DNA of 64,000 nucleotides, taken from contig NZ_BAEG01000074.1 of NCBI RefSeq assembly GCF_000238915.1, forward strand, positions 1-64,000. Reading direction: 5' to 3'. Below the pieces are notes generated by a model. The model ran no database searches. It was not told the origin of the DNA and was given only the letters and a program-made list of their open reading frames with translations. The stretch is from Arthrobacter globiformis NBRC 12137 (GTDB lineage: Bacteria; Actinomycetota; Actinomycetes; Actinomycetales; Micrococcaceae). The translations under genes and the position numbers were made by a program. Shown here one piece after another: positions 34,344 to 42,892 of the stretch (position 1 is its first letter; each line of letters starts with the position of its first letter).

Positions 34344-34838
34344 GTGACAACAAACCCTGCATTTCCGCGGGTCCACATCGCCACCGACCACGCCGGCATG
34401 GAGCTGAGCGCCCATCTGGTCAAGCACCTGACGGCGAACGGCTACGACGTGGTGGACCACGGCCCGAAGGAATACGACGCCCTGGACGACTACCCGTCCT
34501 TCTGCATCAACGCGGCGCTGGCAGTGGTGGCGGACCAGGAAGCAGGCGTCCACGCACTGGGCATCGTGCTGGGCGGATCCGGAAACGGCGAACAGATCGC
34601 CGCCAACAAGGTCAAGGGCGTCCGCGCCGCCCTCGCCTGGAACCACGCCACCGCGACCCTGGCCCGCGAGCACAACGATGCCAACGTCGTGGCCGTCGGC
34701 GGGCGCCAGCACAGTGTCGAGGAAGCCACGTCACTGATCGAGGCGTTCCTGCAGGAACCCTTCAGCAACGACGAGCGGCACGTCCGCCGCATCGGCAAGA
34801 TCGCCACCTACGAAACCACCGGCGAGATCGTCGAATAG
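34344..34838 (+). CDS. rpiB: Ribose-5-phosphate isomerase B
   Basis: Interconverts ribulose 5-phosphate and ribose 5-phosphate. 164 residues. Motifs HIATDHAGMELSAHLVKHL (substrate-phosphate site), YDVVDHGPKEYDALDDYP and GIVLGGSGNGEQIAANKVKG. Ser occupies the place of the Cys of the E. coli type, as in M. tuberculosis RpiB. GTG start. Its stop overlaps the next gene's start (TAGTG), so it is coupled to the DNA glycosylase gene; the same pairing is found in mycobacteria. Confidence 0.95.
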   Translation: MTTNPAFPRVHIATDHAGMELSAHLVKHLTANGYDVVDHGPKEYDALDDYPSFCINAALAVVADQEAGVHALGIVLGGSGNGEQIAANKVKGVRAALAWNHATATLAREHNDANVVAVGGRQHSVEEATSLIEAFLQEPFSNDERHVRRIGKIATYETTGEIVE

Positions 34839-35752
34839 TGCCGGAGGGCCACTCCATCCACCGGCTGGCCCGCCAGTTCGGTGACGTGTTCGCCGGCGGG
34901 CGGCTGGCTGTCAGCAGCCCGCAGGGCCGCTTTGCCGCCGGCGCCGCCCTGCTGGACGGGCACACCATGATGCACGCGTCCGCGCACGGCAAGCACCTGT
35001 TCCTGCACTTCGAGCACGGGCTGGTGCTGCACGTGCATCTGGGCCTCTACGGGGCCTGGGACTTCGGCGGGGACAGCCAGTTCCGCGGTGCCTCCAGCAT
35101 CGGCGCGCCCCGCAGGGTAGGGGAGCGGGAAGTGGCAGACGACGGTACTGGTCCCACAACCGGTACTGCACAGGCCGGGTACGCCGGACCGCCGGCGCCG
35201 GTGGGAGCCGTACGGGTGCGGCTGGTGAGTGACCATGGCTGGGCGGACCTGCGCGGCGCCACCACCTGCGCGGCCATCACCGAGGCCGAGGCGGCAGCGG
35301 TGCTGGACCGGCTGGGCCCCGATCCTCTCCACAACACCGGCGGCAGCCGGGACGACTTCGTCCGGCGCATCCTGGCGAAACGGACCCCGCTCGCCACACT
35401 CCTGATGGACCAGAAGGTGATCGCCGGCGTCGGGAACGTCTACCGGGCTGAAGTGCTGTTCCGTGGCCGGATCGACCCCCTGCTTTCCGGCCGTGCGCTC
35501 ACGGCGGATGCCGCGGGCCTCCTCTGGGACGACACGGCCGCGGTGATGGCCGACGGCGTCCGCGACGGGCGGATCATCACCACCACCGCCGGCTTCTGGA
35601 CCCGGAGTGATCAGCTTCCGCCGGGGGAGGAGGCGCACTTTGTCTACCGCCGGCAGGGCCAGCCCTGCCGCGTCTGCGGCACCGCGGTTGCCCTGGCCGA
35701 ACACGCCGCCCGCAAACTGTACTGGTGTCCGTCCTGCCAGCAGACCGCCTGA
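34838..35752 (+). CDS. Fpg/Nei-family DNA glycosylase/AP lyase (Nei1-type)
   Basis: Base-excision repair enzyme for oxidised bases, 304 residues. The catalytic N-terminus PEGHSIHRLARQ follows the removed Met, with Pro as nucleophile and Glu nearby; SSPQGRFA and VHLGLYGAWDFG are helix-two-turn-helix and lesion-site regions. The C-terminal zinc finger is CRVCGTAVALAEHAARKLYWCPSC (four Cys). It is the MPEGH subtype like mycobacterial Nei1, not MutM. The GTG overlaps the rpiB stop. It is followed by an AlkZ-like gene, so two glycosylase-type genes are adjacent. Confidence 0.93.
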   Translation: MPEGHSIHRLARQFGDVFAGGRLAVSSPQGRFAAGAALLDGHTMMHASAHGKHLFLHFEHGLVLHVHLGLYGAWDFGGDSQFRGASSIGAPRRVGEREVADDGTGPTTGTAQAGYAGPPAPVGAVRVRLVSDHGWADLRGATTCAAITEAEAAAVLDRLGPDPLHNTGGSRDDFVRRILAKRTPLATLLMDQKVIAGVGNVYRAEVLFRGRIDPLLSGRALTADAAGLLWDDTAAVMADGVRDGRIITTTAGFWTRSDQLPPGEEAHFVYRRQGQPCRVCGTAVALAEHAARKLYWCPSCQQTA

Positions 35753-35784
35753 GCCGGCCGGCTTCAGACGGGAGGTGACGGGCG

Positions 35785-36942
35785 GTGGCTGATGGGCCGG
35801 TACGGGAGTATTCGTGGGCGCAGGTCTGCGCCAGGCGCCTGGAGCGCCACTGGCTGGCGGCTCCTTCGCAAACAGCCACCCCGGCCGGCATCGTGCGGGC
35901 CATGTGCGGCGCGCACGCCCAGGTAATGCAGGCCGCAGAGTTGTCCGTAGGGATGCGCGGCGCAGGAATTTCCCGGTCCGACGTGCGCAAAGCACTCTGG
36001 GATGACGGAACCCTTGTCAGGACCTTCGGGCCACGCGGCACCGTGCACCTGCTGCCCGCGGCCGACCTCTCGCAGTGGACGGGCGCCCTGGGTGCCGTTC
36101 CGTCCCACCCGGCGCTGGGACAATTCCTGACGCCCGGCCAGACGGACCAGATCGTGGCCGCCATTGCAGACGCCCTGCGGGACAGCGAACTGACCGCCGA
36201 TGAACTCAATGACGCCATAGTCGCCAGAACCGGCGCCTGGGCGGCTGAACCGGTGATGCCCGCCTTCCAGACCATGTGGCCTCGCTGGCGCGCGGCGATG
36301 GGGACCGCGGGCATCCGCGGGGCCCTGTCCTTTGGCGCCGGTAGGGGCAGGGCATCGACATACCGCGGCCCCGGGCAGCTGCTTCCCGGGTTCCGGCCGG
36401 CTGATGCCGCGCCGGCGCTTGGCTGGCTCCTCCGGGCCTACCTGCAGGCATACGGACCCGCTACGCCGGCACATTTCGCCCGCTGGCTGGCGGTTCCGCG
36501 CGAGTGGGCGTCCGGCCTCTTCGATGCCCACCGCGGAGAGCTGGCCCAGGTCACCGTGGCAGGGACGCTGGCCTGGGTGCTGCGGAGCGACGCCGGGGAC
36601 ATCGCCGCGGAACCGTCGGGCATCAGGCTGCTTCCCTACTTTGATTCATATGTGGTGGCAGGCCAGCCCCGGAATCTGCTGTTCCCGGGCGTGGCCAGTA
36701 CCCGTGCCCTGGCCAGGGGGCAGGCAGGTAACTATCCCGTCATAGTCATCGACGGCGTCGTCCGCGGACTGTGGCACCAACGCCGGTCCGGAAAGAAACT
36801 GGAGATCACCGCGGAACTGTTTCAGCCGGCGGGGGCATCCCAGCTGGAGGAGCTGGCCCGGCAGGCGGAGCGGGTCGGGACCTTCCTCCAGGCCGAAGCG
36901 CGCCTCACCCTGGGCACCGTGGATGTCCGGGGCCACGCCTAG
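35785..36942 (+). CDS. Winged-helix DNA-binding protein, AlkZ-like (HTH_42)
   Basis: 385 residues, family HTH_42/DUF1006. Some members (AlkZ, AlkX) are DNA glycosylases that unhook interstrand cross-links or remove bulky alkyl lesions. The catalytic H/Q-x-D/Q-type motif is plausible in CGAHAQVMQAAELSVGMR (HAQ). Other family blocks: GTVHLLPAADLSQW, TPAHFARWLAVP, RLLPYFDSYVVAGQPR and GVVRGLWHQRRSGKKLEI. GTG start with GGAGG at 35771. It lies 32 bp after the Nei1-type gene, so a joint repair role is likely. Confidence 0.85.
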   Translation: MADGPVREYSWAQVCARRLERHWLAAPSQTATPAGIVRAMCGAHAQVMQAAELSVGMRGAGISRSDVRKALWDDGTLVRTFGPRGTVHLLPAADLSQWTGALGAVPSHPALGQFLTPGQTDQIVAAIADALRDSELTADELNDAIVARTGAWAAEPVMPAFQTMWPRWRAAMGTAGIRGALSFGAGRGRASTYRGPGQLLPGFRPADAAPALGWLLRAYLQAYGPATPAHFARWLAVPREWASGLFDAHRGELAQVTVAGTLAWVLRSDAGDIAAEPSGIRLLPYFDSYVVAGQPRNLLFPGVASTRALARGQAGNYPVIVIDGVVRGLWHQRRSGKKLEITAELFQPAGASQLEELARQAERVGTFLQAEARLTLGTVDVRGHA

Positions 36943-36956
36943 ACCCGGTTAACGCG

Positions 36957-36985
36957 AAAGAGGCCCCTCATCGAGGGGCCTCTTT
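36957..36985. terminator. Bidirectional terminator before tRNA-Gly
   Basis: Perfect 13-bp stem AAAGAGGCCCCTC/GAGGGGCCTCTTT with a three-base loop. It ends the AlkZ-like gene on the plus strand and tRNA-Gly on the minus strand. Confidence 0.85.
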
Positions 36986-36991
36986 CAGTGG

Positions 36992-37062
36992 AGGGGACGA
37001 CGGGAATCGAACCCGCGTAATCAGTTTGGAAGACTGAGGCTTTACCATTAAGCTACGTCCCC
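36992..37062 (-). tRNA. tRNA-Gly (TCC anticodon)
   Basis: The acceptor GGGGACG pairs with CGTCCCC; the D-arm is GCTTAATGGTAAAGC; the anticodon loop CTTCCAA gives TCC; the T-arm is CGCGGGTTCGATTCCCG. 71 nt. Confidence 0.95.
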
Positions 37063-37201
37063 GAGGAAAGCGTTCCGGCGCACTGGCCTTTGGGCTTTTC
37101 TTCGGCGGCTGTTCAAGCCGGATATAACTAAACCTAATTCATGCCCCCAGTGTCAAATGTGCAATCGCGGCAGGGATGAACGTAGACTGTCCTGTGCATT
37201 A

Positions 37202-37276
37202 CGGGGTGTAGCTCAGCTTGGCTAGAGCGCCTGCTTTGGGAGCAGGAAGTCGCAGGTTCAAATCCTGTCACCCCGA
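37202..37276 (+). tRNA. tRNA-Pro (TGG anticodon)
   Basis: The acceptor CGGGGTG pairs with CACCCCG; the D-arm is GCTCAGCTTGGCTAGAGC; the anticodon loop TTTGGGA gives TGG; the T-arm is CGCAGGTTCAAATCCTG. It lies 80 bp upstream of tig on the same strand. Confidence 0.96.
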
Positions 37277-37355
37277 CTCTGCGGCCCGGGCCCCAGGCCT
37301 GGTCACAACAACGCGTTTGCAGAACCCATCCAACAAAACCAGGAGTACTTAGACC

Positions 37356-38744
37356 GTGAAGAGCGCTGTCGAGAACCTCACCCCCACGCGGGTCAAGCTC
37401 AATGTTGAGGTCCCCTTTGAGGAATTGAAGCCCAGCATCGACGAGGCATACAAGACTGTTGCTTCGCAGATCCAGGTTCCTGGCTTCCGTAAGGGCAAGG
37501 TTCCCGCCAAGCTGATCGACCAGCGCGTCGGCCGCGGCTACGTACTGGAGACCGCCATCAACGAAGGCCTCAACGGCTGGTACCAGGCGGCCGTCCAGGA
37601 ATCCGGCATCCGCCCGCTGAGCCGTCCCGAGGTTGAGATCACCGAGGTTCCGGACCCCTCCGCCACCGACGGCGAGCTGAAGTTCCAGGCCGAGGTCGAC
37701 GTCCGCCCCGAAATCGAACTGCCCGACTACTCCGGCATCAAGGTCGAGGTTGCCGCAGCCGAGTCCTCCGACGCCGACGTCGACAAGGCCCTGGACGAGC
37801 TGCGCGGCCGCTTCGGCACGCTCAAGACCGTGGAGCGCCCGGCCGCTGACGGCGACTTCCTCAGCATCGACATCACCGCAAGCATCGACGGCGCCGAGGT
37901 GGACTCCGCTTCCGGCCTGTCCTACCAGGTTGGTGCAGGCACCATGCTCGAGGGCATGGACGAGGCCGTCACCGGCCTGAGCGCTGACGAGGACGCCATC
38001 TTCGACACCACCCTCGTGGGCGGCGACCACGCCGGCGAGTCCGCGCAGGTCAAGGTTGTCGTCAAGTCCGTCAAGGAGCGCGAGCTGCCCGAGGCGAACG
38101 ATGACTTCGCCCAGCTGGCTTCCGAGTTCGATACGCTGGCCGAACTGCGCGAGGACCTCGCCAAGCAGGCCGCCGACTCCAAGGTCGTCGAACAGGGCGT
38201 CGAGGCCCGCGACAAGGTCCTGGACAAACTCGTTGAGCTGGTTGAGGTTCCGGTACCGGAATCCGTCGTCGAAGAGCAGCTCGAGCAGCACTTCAAGGCC
38301 GAGAACTCCCACGGTGAAGGCGAGCACGACACCGAAGAGCACCGCGCCGAGGTCAAGGCCAACACCGAGCGCGCCTTCCAGAACGAGATCATCCTCGACG
38401 CCATCGCGGAGAAGGAAGAAGTGGGCGTCAGCCAGAACGAGCTGATCGACTACATCGTCACCACCGCCAGCCAGTACGGCATGGACCCGAACCAGTTCGC
38501 CCAGATCATCGACCAGAGCGGCCAGGTTCCGATGATGGTTTCCGAGGTCCGCCGCCGTAAGGCGCTGGCCGTCGTCCTGGGCCAGGCCGAGGTCACCGAC
38601 TCCGAGGGCAACAAGGTCGACCTGAGCGACTTCGTCCGCCCCGGCGGCGAAGAGGCTCAGGCCGTCGAAGCCGAAGCGGAAACCGAAGCTGAAGAGGCCG
38701 GCGAGACCGTCGCGAACGACGATCCCGCAGCCGTGAAGTTCTAG
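37356..38744 (+). CDS. tig: Trigger factor
   Basis: Ribosome-associated chaperone and prolyl isomerase, 462 residues. The N-terminal ribosome-binding segment is [19 protein letters not shown]; the FKBP-like PPIase domain lies at about 160-240 ([14 protein letters not shown] ... [20 protein letters not shown]); the long helical C-terminus ends in an acidic [13 protein letters not shown] stretch. GTG start with CCAGGAG 12 bases upstream. It precedes the clpP1-clpP2-clpX genes, as in mycobacteria. Confidence 0.97.
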   Translation: MKSAVENLTPTRVKLNVEVPFEELKPSIDEAYKTVASQIQVPGFRKGKVPAKLIDQRVGRGYVLETAINEGLNGWYQAAVQESGIRPLSRPEVEITEVPDPSATDGELKFQAEVDVRPEIELPDYSGIKVEVAAAESSDADVDKALDELRGRFGTLKTVERPAADGDFLSIDITASIDGAEVDSASGLSYQVGAGTMLEGMDEAVTGLSADEDAIFDTTLVGGDHAGESAQVKVVVKSVKERELPEANDDFAQLASEFDTLAELREDLAKQAADSKVVEQGVEARDKVLDKLVELVEVPVPESVVEEQLEQHFKAENSHGEGEHDTEEHRAEVKANTERAFQNEIILDAIAEKEEVGVSQNELIDYIVTTASQYGMDPNQFAQIIDQSGQVPMMVSEVRRRKALAVVLGQAEVTDSEGNKVDLSDFVRPGGEEAQAVEAEAETEAEEAGETVANDDPAAVKF

Positions 38745-38764
38745 CAGCTGCACGTATCAGTGCC

Positions 38765-38798
38765 GCCAGCCCCCGGGTCCTCGGATCCGGGGGCTGGC
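38765..38798 (+). terminator. Hairpin after tig
   Basis: Perfect 12-bp stem GCCAGCCCCCGG/CCGGGGGCTGGC with a 10-base loop, 20 bp after the tig stop. No T-run. Confidence 0.5.
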
Positions 38799-38834
38799 GC
38801 GTTAACGGCCGGTGTACGGCTCCCGCGGGCAATC

Positions 38835-38851
38835 GTGCGCCGTCAGCGAAC
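38835..38851. promoter_or_regulatory. ClgR-like operator upstream of clpP1
   Basis: GTGCGC-CGTCA-GCGAAC matches the ClgR consensus GTTCGC-N5-GCGAAC with one mismatch. It is centred about 59 bp upstream of the start expected from a TAGTGT box at 38890-38895. ClgR is the known activator of clpP1P2 and clpC in actinobacteria. Confidence 0.6.
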
Positions 38852-38907
38852 AGCGCGATTCCGACGAACAAATCCGCCCCGAAAGCGGTTAGTGTCCAAG
38901 TAGTGAA

Positions 38908-38933
38908 GTTCAGTGATGTCGTTCAGTGATGTC
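38908..38933 (+). repeat. 13-bp tandem duplication in the clpP1 leader
   Basis: GTTCAGTGATGTC occurs twice without a spacer, 28 bp before the clpP1 start. It lies between the probable -10 box and the gene and may affect the mRNA 5' end. Confidence 0.85.
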
Positions 38934-38960
38934 ACCGTCACCAGCGAGAGGTAAGTACAC

Positions 38961-39602
38961 ATGTCACAGCAAGCAGCGGCCCCCCGCATGGCAACCGTCG
39001 ATCCTGCAGCCCAGGACAACTACATCTACAACCGCCTGCTGAAAGAGCGCATCATCTGGCTTGGCTCCGAGGTCCGCGACGAGAACGCGAACGCCATCTG
39101 CTCACAGCTGCTGCTGCTGTCCGCCGAGGATCCCAACAAGGACATCTACCTCTACATCAACTCTCCCGGCGGCTCGGTGACGGCCGGCATGGCCATCTAC
39201 GACACCATGCAGTTCATCCCCAACGACGTCGTTACCGTCGCCACCGGCCTGGCTGCCTCCATGGGACAGTTCCTGCTGTCCTCCGGCACCAAGGGCAAGC
39301 GGTACGCCACCCCGAACGCCCGCATCCTGATGCACCAGCCTTCCGGCGGCATCGGCGGAACGGCTTCGGACATCAAGATCCAGGCCGAGCTGATCCTTCA
39401 CATGAAGAAGGTCATGGCTGAGCTCACGGCAGACCAGACCGGCCAGACCGTGGAAACCATCCTCAAGGACAACGACCGCGACAAGTGGTTCACCGCCACC
39501 GAAGCGCTCGAATATGGCTTCTTCGACAAGATCTCGGCGCACGCGGGATCTGTCGCCGGCGGCGGCGGAACCCAGAACGCGTCATCCAACGGCCAGAGCT
39601 AA
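38961..39602 (+). CDS. clpP1: ATP-dependent Clp protease proteolytic subunit ClpP1
   Basis: 213 residues, serine peptidase. Ser100 lies in [18 protein letters not shown] and His125 in LMHQPSGG; the catalytic Asp is expected about 50 residues later. [19 protein letters not shown] is the handle-region block. ATG with GAGAGG upstream. It is the first of two adjacent clpP genes whose products form the mixed ClpP1P2 core in actinobacteria, used with ClpX (next) and ClpC. Regulated by a ClgR-like site. Confidence 0.96.
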   Translation: MSQQAAAPRMATVDPAAQDNYIYNRLLKERIIWLGSEVRDENANAICSQLLLLSAEDPNKDIYLYINSPGGSVTAGMAIYDTMQFIPNDVVTVATGLAASMGQFLLSSGTKGKRYATPNARILMHQPSGGIGGTASDIKIQAELILHMKKVMAELTADQTGQTVETILKDNDRDKWFTATEALEYGFFDKISAHAGSVAGGGGTQNASSNGQS

Positions 39603-39634
39603 CCGGCATCACGACAGAACTGAATCCAGGAGCA

Positions 39635-40300
39635 ATGAACATGAACTACAATTTCGGATCGTCTGCCGGTAACCTGCCGACAAGCCGCTACGTTCTGCCG
39701 CAGTTCGAGGAGCGCACGCCGTACGGCTTCAAGCGCCAGGACCCCTACACCAAGCTCTTCGAGGATCGCATCATCTTCCTCGGCGTCCAGGTGGACGACG
39801 CCTCTGCCGACGACGTTATGGCGCAGCTGCTGGTGCTGGAGTCCACGGACCCGGACCGCGACATCACCATCTACATCAACTCGCCAGGCGGTTCTTTCAC
39901 CGCCATGACCGCCATTTACGACACCATGCAGTACATCCGCCCTGAGATCCAGACCGTGTGCCTGGGCCAGGCAGCAAGTGCCGCGGCCGTGCTGCTGGCC
40001 GCGGGAACGCCGGGCAAGCGGCTCGCACTGCCCAACGCGCGCGTTCTGATCCACCAGCCGGCGCTGTCCGGGGGCCAGGGCGGACAGGCGTCCGACCTGG
40101 AGATCCAGGCGGCCGAAGTCATGCGCATGCGGACCTGGCTGGAGGACACGCTGGCCAAGCACTCCGGCCGGACGCCGGAACAAGTCAACAACGACATCGA
40201 GCGGGACAAGATCCTCACCGCCGCGGAGGCGCAGGATTACGGCCTGATCGACCAGGTCCTCGATTCCCGCAAGATCAAGCCGCAGGCACTTGCCCGCTAA
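39635..40300 (+). CDS. clpP2: ATP-dependent Clp protease proteolytic subunit ClpP2
   Basis: 221 residues. Ser115 lies in [21 protein letters not shown] and His140 in [14 protein letters not shown]. It differs from ClpP1 in the longer N-terminus ([30 protein letters not shown]). ATG with CCAGGAG upstream; the frame is open before it through clpP1, but this is the family start. It lies 32 bp after clpP1 and shares its promoter. ClpP2 provides the docking surface for the unfoldases in related species. Confidence 0.96.
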   Translation: MNMNYNFGSSAGNLPTSRYVLPQFEERTPYGFKRQDPYTKLFEDRIIFLGVQVDDASADDVMAQLLVLESTDPDRDITIYINSPGGSFTAMTAIYDTMQYIRPEIQTVCLGQAASAAAVLLAAGTPGKRLALPNARVLIHQPALSGGQGGQASDLEIQAAEVMRMRTWLEDTLAKHSGRTPEQVNNDIERDKILTAAEAQDYGLIDQVLDSRKIKPQALAR

Positions 40301-40332
40301 ATGCGGGCCCGGGCCGGGTAAGTAGCAGTAAC

Positions 40333-40374
40333 GGACGCCGGTGGGGTTTAGATTTTTGAACCGCACCGGCGTCC
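40333..40374 (+). terminator. Hairpin between clpP2 and clpX
   Basis: Perfect 11-bp stem GGACGCCGGTG/CACCGGCGTCC with a 20-base AT-rich loop, 32 bp after clpP2, followed by GGTTTC. It may partly separate clpX expression from clpP1P2. Confidence 0.5.
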
Positions 40375-40503
40375 GGTTTCCACCCCTCGGGCCGAATGTG
40401 ACCTAGAGTGGATGTAATCATTGCCGGATCCGCCAGGTAGGGCCGTGATTCCAGCAACCGGTGCAAAAGCTGCCCTTGCGGCAAGATACTAAGGGGTTCA
40501 CAT

Positions 40504-41790
40504 ATGGCTCGGATTGGCGAGAGCGCGGATCTGCTCAAGTGCTCTTTCTGCGGCAAGAGCCAAAAGCAGGTGCGCAAGCTCATTGCCGGGCCCGGCGTCT
40601 ACATCTGCGACGAGTGCATCGAGCTCTGCAACGAGATCATCGAGGAAGAACTCGCCGAGGTCGCCGATCTGGGCAGTTTCGAACTGCCCAAGCCCCGTGA
40701 GATCTTTGACTTCCTGCAGGAATACGTCATTGGCCAGGAACCGGCGAAGCGTTCCCTTGCCGTCGCGGTGTACAACCACTACAAGCGGATCCAGGCCGGC
40801 CATGCGCCCAAGAGCGGCACACTGGCGGACGGCGTGCACCACGACGACGTTGAAATCGCGAAGTCCAACATTCTCCTGATTGGCCCCACCGGCTGCGGCA
40901 AGACCTACCTTGCGCAGACCCTGGCGCGCCGGCTGAACGTGCCCTTTGCCGTTGCCGACGCCACCGCCCTGACCGAAGCCGGGTATGTGGGCGAAGACGT
41001 GGAGAACATCCTCCTCAAACTCATCCAGGCCGCCGACTACGACGTCAAGAAGGCCGAACAGGGCATCATCTACATCGACGAGATCGACAAGATCTCGCGC
41101 AAGAGCGAAAACCCCTCGATCACCCGCGACGTTTCGGGCGAGGGCGTGCAGCAGGCCCTGCTGAAGATCCTGGAAGGGACGGTTGCCTCGGTTCCCCCAC
41201 AGGGCGGCCGCAAGCACCCGCACCAGGAATTCATCCAGATCGACACCACCAACGTCCTCTTCATCGTTGCCGGCGCCTTTGCCGGCCTGGAGGACATCAT
41301 CGGTTCCCGCTCCGGACGCAAGGGCATCGGTTTCGGCGCGCCGCTGAACGAGGTCAAGAGCACCGACTCCTACGGTGAAGTGATGCCGGAAGACCTGCTG
41401 AAGTTCGGGCTTATTCCGGAATTCATCGGCCGCCTGCCGGTCATCACCACGGTGTCCAACCTTGACCGTCCGGCCCTGATCCAGATCCTGTCCACGCCCA
41501 AGAACGCCCTGGTCAAGCAGTACCAGAAGATGTTCCAGCTGGACGGCGTCGAGCTGGTGTTCGACGACGCCGCCCTGGACCTGATTGCCGACCAGGCCCT
41601 GGAGCGGGGAACCGGAGCCCGCGGACTGCGCGCCATCATGGAGGAAGTCCTCCTGCCGGTGATGTTCGACCTGCCCAGCAGGGACGACATCGCCAGCGTG
41701 GTCATCACGGCGGACGTCGTGGCCAAGAAGGCCCAGCCCACCATGATCACGCACGACGTCGTGGCCAAACGCCGCAACAAGTCCGCGTAG
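40504..41790 (+). CDS. clpX: ATP-dependent Clp protease ATP-binding subunit ClpX
   Basis: 428-residue AAA+ unfoldase. The N-terminal zinc-binding domain has four Cys ([12 protein letters not shown] ... [12 protein letters not shown]). Walker A GPTGCGKT from residue 127; Walker [12 protein letters not shown]; sensor-1 and the IGF-type ClpP loop region in [11 protein letters not shown]; arginine finger in [15 protein letters not shown] with AAGGGG nine bases upstream. It uses ClpP1P2 encoded just before it. Confidence 0.97.
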   Translation: MARIGESADLLKCSFCGKSQKQVRKLIAGPGVYICDECIELCNEIIEEELAEVADLGSFELPKPREIFDFLQEYVIGQEPAKRSLAVAVYNHYKRIQAGHAPKSGTLADGVHHDDVEIAKSNILLIGPTGCGKTYLAQTLARRLNVPFAVADATALTEAGYVGEDVENILLKLIQAADYDVKKAEQGIIYIDEIDKISRKSENPSITRDVSGEGVQQALLKILEGTVASVPPQGGRKHPHQEFIQIDTTNVLFIVAGAFAGLEDIIGSRSGRKGIGFGAPLNEVKSTDSYGEVMPEDLLKFGLIPEFIGRLPVITTVSNLDRPALIQILSTPKNALVKQYQKMFQLDGVELVFDDAALDLIADQALERGTGARGLRAIMEEVLLPVMFDLPSRDDIASVVITADVVAKKAQPTMITHDVVAKRRNKSA

Positions 41791-41892
41791 CCGGAATAAA
41801 TCCGCCCGATCGGTCGCTGTTGATTAAGCGTGCTCTGCGAGCATGGCTTTGCGGCACGCCACACCCCGAAGACTTCCCTGAGGAGATTTGCT

Positions 41893-42507
41893 GTGTCTGA
41901 AACCGCCGCCAACAAGGCCGATTTCTGGTTCGACCCGCTCTGCCCGTTCGCCTGGATCACCTCCCGCTGGATCGGCGAGGTGGAGGCCGTCCGTGACATC
42001 ACAACGGAGTGGCATGTGATGAGCCTGTCTGTGCTGAACGAAGGGCGCGACCTCGATCCCAAATACCGTGAAGCCATGGACAAGGCCTGGGGCCCGGTCC
42101 GGGTCATCATCGCCGCGCAGGAACAGCACGGCGGCCACGTGGTCAAGCCGCTGTATGACGCCATGGGATCGCAGATTCACGACGGCGGCCAGAAGGATTT
42201 CTCGATCGTCATCAGCAAGGCGCTGGCCGACTGCGGCCTCCCGGCTGAACTGGCAGCCGTTGCCGGCTCCGACGAATACGACGCCCAGCTGCGCGCCAGC
42301 CACGAAAAGGGCATCTCCCTGGTGGGCCAGGACGTCGGAACGCCGGTGGTGGCCTTCAACGGCACCGCGTTCTTCGGACCTGTCCTGACTCGTATTCCGC
42401 GGGGAGAGGAAGCCGGGAAGATCTGGGACGCGTCGGTGACCCTCGCGGCCTACCCGCACTTCTTCGAGATCAAGCGCAGCCGCACCGAAAGCCCTGCCTT
42501 CGACTGA
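41893..42507 (+). CDS. DsbA-family thioredoxin-fold protein (mycothiol-dependent, Rv2466c-like)
   Basis: 204 residues, cytosolic DsbA-like protein with active site FWFDPLCPFAWITSRW. The nucleophilic Cys17 is kept, but the second Cys of the usual CPWC is Ala, making it a monothiol type. It resembles mycobacterial Rv2466c, a mycothiol-dependent reductase. GTG start with AGGAG at 41881-41885. It follows clpX at about 100 bp and precedes a strong terminator, so it may share clpX transcripts. The partner substrate is unknown. Confidence 0.85.
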   Translation: MSETAANKADFWFDPLCPFAWITSRWIGEVEAVRDITTEWHVMSLSVLNEGRDLDPKYREAMDKAWGPVRVIIAAQEQHGGHVVKPLYDAMGSQIHDGGQKDFSIVISKALADCGLPAELAAVAGSDEYDAQLRASHEKGISLVGQDVGTPVVAFNGTAFFGPVLTRIPRGEEAGKIWDASVTLAAYPHFFEIKRSRTESPAFD

Positions 42508-42513
42508 CCGTTT

Positions 42514-42555
42514 GAGCCCCGGCAGAACTACATCAGAGTAGTTCTGCCGGGGCTC
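42514..42555 (+). terminator. Terminator after the DsbA-like gene
   Basis: Perfect 18-bp stem (42514-42531 with 42538-42555) with an ATCAGA loop, followed by TTGCG. It ends the clpX-dsbA direction. Confidence 0.8.
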
Positions 42556-42559
42556 TTGC

Positions 42560-42755
42560 GCATCCGGAACCGGAGGACAAAGATAGAACTTACCCACTTC
42601 GAAAGAAGTGAGACGCAAGAACCAAAGATTCAGTGACATGCTTCCAACGCAGCCTTCGGCAAAGTTAGAAGCAGGCTACCGGTGACAAGGTAGGAAGACC
42701 TGAAATTTCTGAGGATCTTGCCAGACTGTCAAAGATGTCACCAGACAGCCGAAAA
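42560..42755. other. AT-richer, hairpin-rich intergenic region (possible structured RNA)
   Basis: About 49% G+C, clearly below its surroundings, and with no coding frame I can support. It holds a GAAA-capped hairpin CACTTC-GAAA-GAAGTG (42595-42610), a GCTTCCAAC/GTTAGAAGC stem with one mismatch, CTACC/GGTAG and CTGTC/GACAG stems, and a 7-bp long-range pairing GGTGACA (42681)/TGTCACC (42736). The GAAA loop favours transcription on the plus strand. Not a known RNA family that I recognise. Confidence 0.4.
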
Positions 42756-42758
42756 GTC

Positions 42759-42794
42759 GAAGCCCCACCAACGGCAAAACGCTGATGGGGCTTC
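42759..42794 (-). terminator. valS terminator, distal copy
   Basis: Stem GAAGCCCCA/TGGGGCTTC with an 18-base loop; the minus strand continues with a short T-run (CTTTTC). It is a second copy of the proximal terminator 80 bp away. Confidence 0.7.
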
Positions 42795-42838
42795 CCCTTT
42801 GCCCAAAAACAGTGGGCCAAAACCGAGGCCCAAAAACC

Positions 42839-42871
42839 GAAGCCCCACCAGCGTCAGGCTGATGGGGCTTC
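42839..42871 (-). terminator. valS terminator, proximal copy
   Basis: GAAGCCCCACCAGC-loop-GCTGATGGGGCTTC, fully paired on the minus strand with a G-U, followed there by CGGTTTTTGGGC. It ends the valS transcript about 20 bp after the stop codon. Confidence 0.85.
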
Positions 42872-42892
42872 GAAGTGTTCGGCCTGGTCTAA

